From Variovorax flavidus (GTDB lineage: Bacteria > Pseudomonadota > Gammaproteobacteria > Burkholderiales > Burkholderiaceae_C), in contig NZ_JASZYE010000007.1 in the NCBI RefSeq assembly GCF_030317145.1, forward strand, positions 166,699-230,698: DNA of 64,000 bases. The letters run 5' to 3'. Shown here in pieces: positions 59,444 through 64,000 of the stretch (position 1 is its first letter; each line of letters begins with the position of its first letter). The translations under genes and the position numbers were made by a program. A model generated the notes under the pieces. The model saw only the letters and a list, made by a program, of their open reading frames with translations. It was not told the DNA's origin and did no database searches.

Positions 59444-60004
59444 TCAGGCCTCGGCTTCCCACAGCGTGGGATAGCGCCGGACGAAGCCGTCCGACGTGAC
59501 TTCGAGCATCGCCGCGTAGTCGAAGCGCGGCGCGGTGTACCAGTACTCGGCCTCGCCGCGCCGCTCGTAGTGCTGCTTGAGTTCGGTCAGGCTGCTGGTG
59601 TCGAGGTCGAGCCATGCGGCCGGGGCGTCGGACGCCTCGCCCGTGGCAAGGTGCAATCGACGCAGCGCCAGCAGGTTGGTCGCTGGCGTGAAGCCGAGAT
59701 CGAGGTCGACGCAGTGCCCCAGCTCAGGCACCGCCTCATCGTTGAGCTTCCAGCCGCCATGCGCATCGCGCACGATGGACAAGTCGATCGCCTCGTTGCC
59801 GAGCCAGCCGCGAACCGTTCCCCATTGGGTGTGCCAGGCGCGGTCGCAGCGCACCCGATAGTGGAGTTGGGCGATGCGGCCGTCCTCGTTGCGAAACGCC
59901 GCGGCGCCGTCGATCTGCCAGTTTTCGCCGTTGCGATCAAGACGGCACACATCATGACCGGGGGTGCCGAGCCGGCGCCAGAGCATGAATGCGATGGTCT
60001 GCAT
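59444..60004 (-). CDS. putative glycolipid-binding family protein
   Basis: The 186-residue protein starts at ATG 60004 (MQTIAFMLWRRLGTPGHDVCRL). Motifs such as HYRVRCDRAWHTQWGTVRGW, KLNDEAVPELGHCVDLDLGFTPATNLLALRRL and AAWLDLDTSSLTELKQHYER are characteristic of the putative glycolipid-binding family (beta-barrel, structurally like LolA-type folds). The C-terminus reads YEAMLEVTSDGFVRRYP-like sequence. Function is unproven. It converges with the flavin oxidase gene, with 18 bases between stops. The longer frame to 60367 is an artefact of antisense openness. Confidence 0.85.
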   Translation of the reverse strand: MQTIAFMLWRRLGTPGHDVCRLDRNGENWQIDGAAAFRNEDGRIAQLHYRVRCDRAWHTQWGTVRGWLGNEAIDLSIVRDAHGGWKLNDEAVPELGHCVDLDLGFTPATNLLALRRLHLATGEASDAPAAWLDLDTSSLTELKQHYERRGEAEYWYTAPRFDYAAMLEVTSDGFVRRYPTLWEAEA

Positions 60005-60069
60005 ACGCTGGATGATGGCACCGGGCACCTGCGATGCGCAAGCCTGGATTGCATCCGCGCGCGGTCTGC

Positions 60070-60250
60070 TCAGGTCAGGAGCGTCATGAGCGCGTAAAGA
60101 TTGGCTGCGCAGACCATGCCGAAGATCGTCCACGCCGCGCGCCGCACCAAAGGCGTGTTGGTGAAAGGCCCCATTTGAGTGCGGTCGGCACACCACGCCC
60201 GCCAGCGCCATGATCGCGGCATTGATCATCAGCGCAATCGCCCGCGAACC
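60070..60250 (-). pseudogene. probable relic of an NRAMP-family metal transporter gene
   Basis: On the minus strand two pieces in different frames resemble an NRAMP (MntH-type) protein. The first is a hydrophobic segment (AIALMINAAIMALAGVV, about 60190-60240), similar to the seventh TM region. The second is a 34-residue ending (MGPFTNTPLVRRAAWTIF, then GMVCAANLYALMTLLT and a TGA, from about 60172 down to 60071), similar to the last TM helix. The second is not in frame with the first, and the body of the protein between and before them is missing. The best reading is a deleted, frameshifted remnant. A chance resemblance is possible because both pieces are short. Confidence 0.45.
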
Positions 60251-60283
60251 CCGTCCAGCGTGCGTCAGACGACAATACCGGCC

Positions 60284-61531
60284 GTGACATCCGCACCGAT
60301 TCGCCGCATCGCCCACCTCGACATGGATGCTTTCTACGCATCGGTCGAACTGCTGCGCTACCCGCAACTCAAGGGCCTGCCGGTGGTGATCGGTGGCGGA
60401 CGCCGCAAGGTCGACGAAGCCATACGCGAGCTGCCTGAAGGCGCGACGCTGGCGGACATTCCGGTCGAGGCGTTTCCGCTGCTCAAGGACTATGCGGGGC
60501 GGGGCGTGATCACGACTGCGACGTACCCGGCGCGCCAGTTCGGCGTCGGCTCCGCGATGGGGCTCATGAAGGCCGCGAAGCTGTGCCCGCAGGCCATCAT
60601 CCTGCCGGTGGATTTCGACGAGTACCGGAAGTTCTCACGCCGCTTCAAGCAGGTCATCACCGAGATCGCGCCGGTCATGGAAGACCGGGGCGTCGACGAG
60701 GTGTACATCGATTTCACCGACGTGCCAGGTGGCCAGCGCGAAGGCGGGCGCGTGTTGGCGCGGCTCATCCAGAAGTCGATCCTCGATGCGACCGGGCTCA
60801 CCTGCTCGATCGGCGTCGCACCCAACAAGCTGCTGGCCAAGATGGCGAGCGAGTTCGACAAGCCCAATGGCATCTCGGTGGTGTTCGAGGACGATCTTCA
60901 GTCGCGCATATGGCCGCTGCCATGCCGCAAGGTCAACGGCATCGGCCCGAAGGCGGACGAGAAGCTGCAGCGCCATGAGATCCGGACCATCGGTGAACTC
61001 GCGGCGCGCGATCGTGAATGGCTGGTCGCGAACTTCGGCAAGGCCACCGGTGCCTGGATGCATGAAGTCGCCTGGGGGCGCGACAGCCGGCCGGTCGTCA
61101 CCGAGAGCGAGCCCGTCTCGATGAGCCGCGAGACGACCTTCGACCGCGACCTGCAGGCGGTGCGAGACCGTGCCGAGCTGGGCGCCATCTTCACGCACCT
61201 GTGCGAGAAAGTGGCCGAGGATCTGCAGCGCAAGGGCTACGTCGGCAAGACGATCGGCATCAAGCTGCGCTACGACGACTTCAAGATCGCGACGCGCGAC
61301 CAGACCATCGATCACTTCACCGCTGACGCCAAGGCGATCCGGCAGATTGCGGGTCGATGCCTCAAACGGGTGCCACTGGAGCGGCCGCTGCGTCTGCTCG
61401 GAGTACGCGTGGGCGCGCTGGCCAAGGTAGGCGATGCGGCCGCGGTCGCTGTGGATCAGCCGAAGGCCGGCAGCCGTCGCCGGGCGCTGGACGATGCGGG
61501 GTCGGCAGCCCAGACTGCCTCACTCTTCTAG
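60284..61531 (+). CDS. dinB: DNA polymerase IV (Y family)
   Basis: The 415-residue translesion polymerase starts at GTG 60284 (MTSAPIRRIAHLDMDAFYASVE). The palm carries the metal-binding acids in LDMDAFYASVE and GVDEVYIDFT, with the motif CSIGVAPNKLLAKMASEFDKPNG between. The little-finger domain follows (SMSRETTFDRDL). The extreme C-terminus QTASLF is a beta-clamp binding motif. An insert after the steric-gate region (about residues 45-75, REL PEGATLADIPVEAFPLLKD) is longer than in E. coli DinB. No LexA box was recognised upstream. It copies past lesions on damaged DNA with low fidelity. Confidence 0.94.
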   Translation: MTSAPIRRIAHLDMDAFYASVELLRYPQLKGLPVVIGGGRRKVDEAIRELPEGATLADIPVEAFPLLKDYAGRGVITTATYPARQFGVGSAMGLMKAAKLCPQAIILPVDFDEYRKFSRRFKQVITEIAPVMEDRGVDEVYIDFTDVPGGQREGGRVLARLIQKSILDATGLTCSIGVAPNKLLAKMASEFDKPNGISVVFEDDLQSRIWPLPCRKVNGIGPKADEKLQRHEIRTIGELAARDREWLVANFGKATGAWMHEVAWGRDSRPVVTESEPVSMSRETTFDRDLQAVRDRAELGAIFTHLCEKVAEDLQRKGYVGKTIGIKLRYDDFKIATRDQTIDHFTADAKAIRQIAGRCLKRVPLERPLRLLGVRVGALAKVGDAAAVAVDQPKAGSRRRALDDAGSAAQTASLF

Positions 61532-61538
61532 CGCCGCT

Positions 61539-62567
61539 TCAACGCGCCGGCACGCCGCCCTGCCATTGCGGCCAGTTGACGACGATGTGATCGACCACGC
61601 GGCTGCCGACCAACTCGATGTTCTGCACGGTCTCGGCAAAGCCGCCGGCGGTTTCGCCGGGTGCCGGGTCCAGATGCTGCAGCGTGGTCTCGCGCGGATT
61701 GCCCTGGTCGAAGTTGACGGCGCCGCGCAGGCTCATCACGCGGTCGGTGCCGTGTGTGCGCTTGATGACGAGGGTGATCGCAGCGGCTTCCATTTCGGTG
61801 ATGACGTAGTCGTCGGCGCCGTAGAGTTTGGCGATGTACTGCGCCTGATTCGACATGCCGGGGCCGTGGAAGAAAGTGTCTCCCGTCATGTGCGTCCCCG
61901 TGCCCACGAAAGGCGCGCGCCGGGCGGCAGCCTGCGGGTAACGCATGCGGTAGTTGCGCGCCGAGTCCGCATCCTTCAGTGGCGTGTCGGCCGACAGCTT
62001 CATGGCCCAGGCGACGAGTTCAGGGTTGAGCTTGAAGCGCCGGTACTCCTCGTAGCCCTTGCGCGGCATGAAGGTCGGCTCGCCGGCCTTGTTTTCCTCC
62101 GGCGCCCAGCGGTGGCCGAGGTCGTAGTCCACGAGCCAGGTGGCCCAGCTGACCTCGCCAATCGTGCCGCGCGAAGGCGGCGTGCCGGCCACGCCCGAGA
62201 TCACGTAGTAGGCCTTGGAGAAATCGAAGTTCGGATTCAGCAGGATCGCCTGCATCGACGACGACGAGTTGACCTTGCCCATGCCGAGCACCGCGCCACA
62301 AACACCGTCGGAGTTGCAGTACACGGGCGACAGCGCGCCGGGCACCGTGATCGGCGTTGCGCCCTTCCAGTAACGCTCGTACCAGTGCTGGAATTCGCCA
62401 GCGCGATCGCCGGTGTTCTGGCCGATCTCGAACATGGCGGCCACGAACACTTTGACCTTGACGGGCTCTGCGACTTTCGGCGCCGAGGTCGACGCGCAAC
62501 CGGTGGCGAGCGCGACGACGGCGGGCAGCGCCAACCAACGGGCGCGAGTGGACCAGACTGGAAACAT
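61539..62567 (-). CDS. purine nucleoside permease (NUP family) lipoprotein
   Basis: The 342-residue protein has a lipoprotein signal: hydrophobic WLALPAVVALATG followed by the lipobox ATGC with Cys23. The mature part (VKVFVAAMFEIGQNTGDRAGEFQHWYER, SPVYCNSDGVCGAVLGMGK, YVISGVAGTPPSRGTIGEV, NYRMRYPQAA) is the NUP family, known from fungi and many proteobacteria, with nucleoside phosphorylase-like folding. The name permease comes from yeast; a lipid-anchored periplasmic binding or hydrolytic role seems more likely here. It converges with dinB, seven bases between stops, and is divergent from the topoisomerase gene. Confidence 0.85.
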   Translation of the reverse strand: MFPVWSTRARWLALPAVVALATGCASTSAPKVAEPVKVKVFVAAMFEIGQNTGDRAGEFQHWYERYWKGATPITVPGALSPVYCNSDGVCGAVLGMGKVNSSSSMQAILLNPNFDFSKAYYVISGVAGTPPSRGTIGEVSWATWLVDYDLGHRWAPEENKAGEPTFMPRKGYEEYRRFKLNPELVAWAMKLSADTPLKDADSARNYRMRYPQAAARRAPFVGTGTHMTGDTFFHGPGMSNQAQYIAKLYGADDYVITEMEAAAITLVIKRTHGTDRVMSLRGAVNFDQGNPRETTLQHLDPAPGETAGGFAETVQNIELVGSRVVDHIVVNWPQWQGGVPAR

Positions 62568-62643
62568 GGGATTCTCCGAAGAAATGGGGGGAAGGGACGT
62601 CGACGCAAGTGCACCACGCACCGGCAACGTTTGTGGCGTCCTA

Positions 62644-62662
62644 CACCGGCGCGGATCCGGTG
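62644..62662. promoter_or_regulatory. small inverted repeat in the NUP/topoisomerase divergent region
   Basis: CACCGG (62644-62649) and CCGGTG (62657-62662) flank CGCGGAT in the 151 bases between the two divergent genes. With six-base arms it is only suggestive of an operator. No promoter hexamers were clear. Confidence 0.25.
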
Positions 62663-62718
62663 CCATCACGCTGTGACGCATCTCCTGCTGCGCCCTGTGC
62701 GCGATTGTCGCAAACCTC

Positions 62719-63849
62719 ATGCCCATTTCGAGTCAACGTCCTGCTCCACTTGCCAACGGACTTGTCTACGTCGATTGCGCCATGCCAGGATGGCAGCGGG
62801 TGAAGCGAGGCGCGGCATTTCGGTACCGTGATTCCGACGGCGGGTGGATACGGGATGTCGACGAGCTTTCCCGGATCCGGCAACTGGCGATCCCACCGGC
62901 TTACCGTGACGTCTGGATCTGCCCGTTGGCAAACGGCCATCTGCAAGCGACCGGCCTCGATGCAAGGGGCCGGAAGCAATACCGCTACCACTCGGATTGG
63001 CGCGCGTTGAAGGACGAAAGCAAATTCGACCGGCTCGAGGCTTTCGGGCGCGCACTACCCAAGATTCGCAGGCGTGTCGCGCGTGATTTGCGATCAGGAC
63101 CGCGCGCCCCTTTGGACCGCAAGGTGGTGCTGGCGACGCTGGTGCGCCTGCTCGACACAACCTTCCTCCGGGTGGGGAACGAGGAATATGCGAGCAGCAA
63201 TGGCTCGTATGGACTCACGACCCTCCGCAACCGACATGCCGACGTGCGGGGAGCGGCGCTGAAACTGCGTTTCCGCGGCAAGAGCGGCGTGATGCACGAA
63301 GCGAGAGTCAGCGACCCGCGCATCTCTAAGGTGGTCCGCCGGTGCCAGCAACTGCCGGGGCAAGAACTCTTCCAGTATCAGAACGAAGACGGCGAAGTGC
63401 GCGGAATCTCTTCAACTGATGTGAATGGCTACTTACGTGAAATCGCAGATGCAGACTTCACTGCGAAGGACTTCCGAACATGGCATGGCACTACTCAGGC
63501 ACTTGAGTTGACGCGCCTGGCCTGCGATGGCGGCAGCGAAACAAGCGGAAGTTCGAACCCCGTGCGATACAGCGCAAAGGAAATACTGGGTGCGGTGGCA
63601 GCTCAGCTCGGCAACACGCCTGCCGTCTGCAAGAAGGCATATGTACATCCAGCCGTCCTCGCGCTCGGCGCCACTCTTGCGGACGATGCCGAGGTCATGA
63701 ACGGCATCTGGGCAAAGATCTCCCGCGGCGCGCCGAGCACGCGCAATCTGCGCGCGGCGGAAGGGCGGTTGTTGGCGTTTCTGCGCCAGCATCGGCTTGG
63801 GGCGGGCCGCACGACAAAGAGCCTCTCGGCAGCGAAAACGTCCAAATAG
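62719..63849 (+). CDS. DNA topoisomerase IB (poxvirus/eukaryote type)
   Basis: The 376-residue enzyme starts at ATG 62719 (MPISSQRPAPLANGLVYV). Family motifs: AIPPAYRDVWICPLANGHLQATGLDARGRKQYRYH in the N-terminal part, LLDTTFLRVGNEEYASSNGSYGLTTLRNRH with an active-site Arg, KDFRTWHGT, and the nucleophile Tyr308 in CKKAYVHP. It relaxes supercoils through a 3'-phosphotyrosyl intermediate without ATP. Bacterial copies are patchily distributed and probably spread by transfer. The second half of the gene looks noticeably less GC-rich than its neighbours. It converges with the rRNA operon. Confidence 0.94.
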   Translation: MPISSQRPAPLANGLVYVDCAMPGWQRVKRGAAFRYRDSDGGWIRDVDELSRIRQLAIPPAYRDVWICPLANGHLQATGLDARGRKQYRYHSDWRALKDESKFDRLEAFGRALPKIRRRVARDLRSGPRAPLDRKVVLATLVRLLDTTFLRVGNEEYASSNGSYGLTTLRNRHADVRGAALKLRFRGKSGVMHEARVSDPRISKVVRRCQQLPGQELFQYQNEDGEVRGISSTDVNGYLREIADADFTAKDFRTWHGTTQALELTRLACDGGSETSGSSNPVRYSAKEILGAVAAQLGNTPAVCKKAYVHPAVLALGATLADDAEVMNGIWAKISRGAPSTRNLRAAEGRLLAFLRQHRLGAGRTTKSLSAAKTSK

Positions 63850-63896
63850 GCAGCTATTTCCGCCCCATGCCGCACGCGATTCAAACGCCGAACGCA

Positions 63897-63928
63897 AAAA
63901 AGCCCAGCCTTTGTGGGGCTGGGCTTTT
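63897..63928 (-). terminator. bidirectional intrinsic terminator of the rRNA operon
   Basis: AGCCCAGCC (63901-63909) and GGCTGGGCT (63917-63925) form a perfect 9-bp stem. It is flanked by AAAAAA on the left and TTTT on the right, so it has a U-tract in both directions. It ends the minus-strand rRNA operon and probably also the plus-strand topoisomerase transcript. Confidence 0.9.
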
Positions 63929-63941
63929 CTGGGCTGTAAGA

Positions 63942-64000
63942 GCCTGACGATGACCTACTTTCACACGGGAACCCGCACTATCATCGGCGCTGAGGCGTTT
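63942..64000 (-). rRNA. rrf: 5S ribosomal RNA, 3' part (5' end beyond window)
   Basis: The complement of 63942-64000 reads as the 3' half of a betaproteobacterial 5S rRNA (GATGATAGTGCGGGTTCCCG, then GTGTGAAAGTAGGTCATCGT and CAGGC). About half of the usual 113-116 bases is present. It is followed by the terminator at 63897-63928. This marks the 3' end of an rRNA operon lying to the right on the minus strand. Confidence 0.95.

Noticed and set aside
60284..60400. SOS (LexA) box ahead of dinB
   Set aside because: No CTGT-N8-ACAG pattern was found upstream of the GTG start.

Overview
The window is about 64 kb of GC-rich, gene-dense, IS-free bacterial chromosome. Codon use, the partial 5S rRNA at the right edge, the argH / AlgZ-AlgR type arrangement and the many close homologues of Comamonadaceae proteins point to a betaproteobacterium of the order Burkholderiales, most probably Variovorax or a near relative. 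That is recognition from memory, not a database search. I see no prophage, insertion sequence, CRISPR array or tRNA.

Layout. 1-8.9 kb: the 3' end of ppc, a tiny membrane protein, and a 2720-residue cyclic beta-1,2-glucan synthase. 8.9-13.4 kb: an AI-2E/PerM-family permease and an AlgZ/AlgR-type two-component pair, divergent from argH, which ends at a good intrinsic terminator. 13.6-18.3 kb: a WaaE-like glycosyltransferase, UDP-glucuronate decarboxylase and UDP-glucose dehydrogenase (together a UDP-xylose pathway), then a rhomboid protease with a C-terminal repeat region. 18.3-27.8 kb: a polytopic membrane protein, an SGNH hydrolase, an OpgC-like acyltransferase, and a bacterial alpha-2-macroglobulin with its thioester motif. 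27.8-37.6 kb: DUF2277, a thioesterase, a GFA-family protein, a branched-chain-type ABC importer whose LivM, LivG and LivF are one polypeptide, a PuuE-like deacetylase, a GntR regulator, and pbpC. The alpha-2-macroglobulin gene and pbpC are normally neighbours; here about 7.7 kb of other genes lies between them.

37.9-44.4 kb: small hypothetical genes, a ketopantoate-reductase-family protein, a NarL-type two-component pair, a PhzS-like flavin monooxygenase and a SnoaL-like protein. 44.4-50.0 kb: a cyanate module on the minus strand, running PAS histidine kinase, response regulator, NrtABC/CynABD-type transporter, cyanase. 50.0-54.4 kb: lactate permease divergent from L-lactate dehydrogenase, then a KgtP-like dicarboxylate transporter. 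54.4-59.4 kb: a very large zinc-ribbon/AAA/LuxR regulator with a DUF4242 protein, divergent from a flavin oxidase of the BBE type. 59.4-64 kb: a glycolipid-binding-like protein, an apparent relic of an NRAMP transporter, dinB, a purine nucleoside permease lipoprotein, a type IB topoisomerase, and the terminator and 3' end of an rRNA operon on the minus strand.

The strongest leads are the LivM-G-F triple fusion and its likely GntR operator, the cyanase operon under a two-component system with a 7-bp inverted repeat in its leader, the disrupted alpha-2-macroglobulin/pbpC pair, the NRAMP relic, and the orphan regulator/flavin-oxidase cluster. I did not find a system that I could call wholly new.
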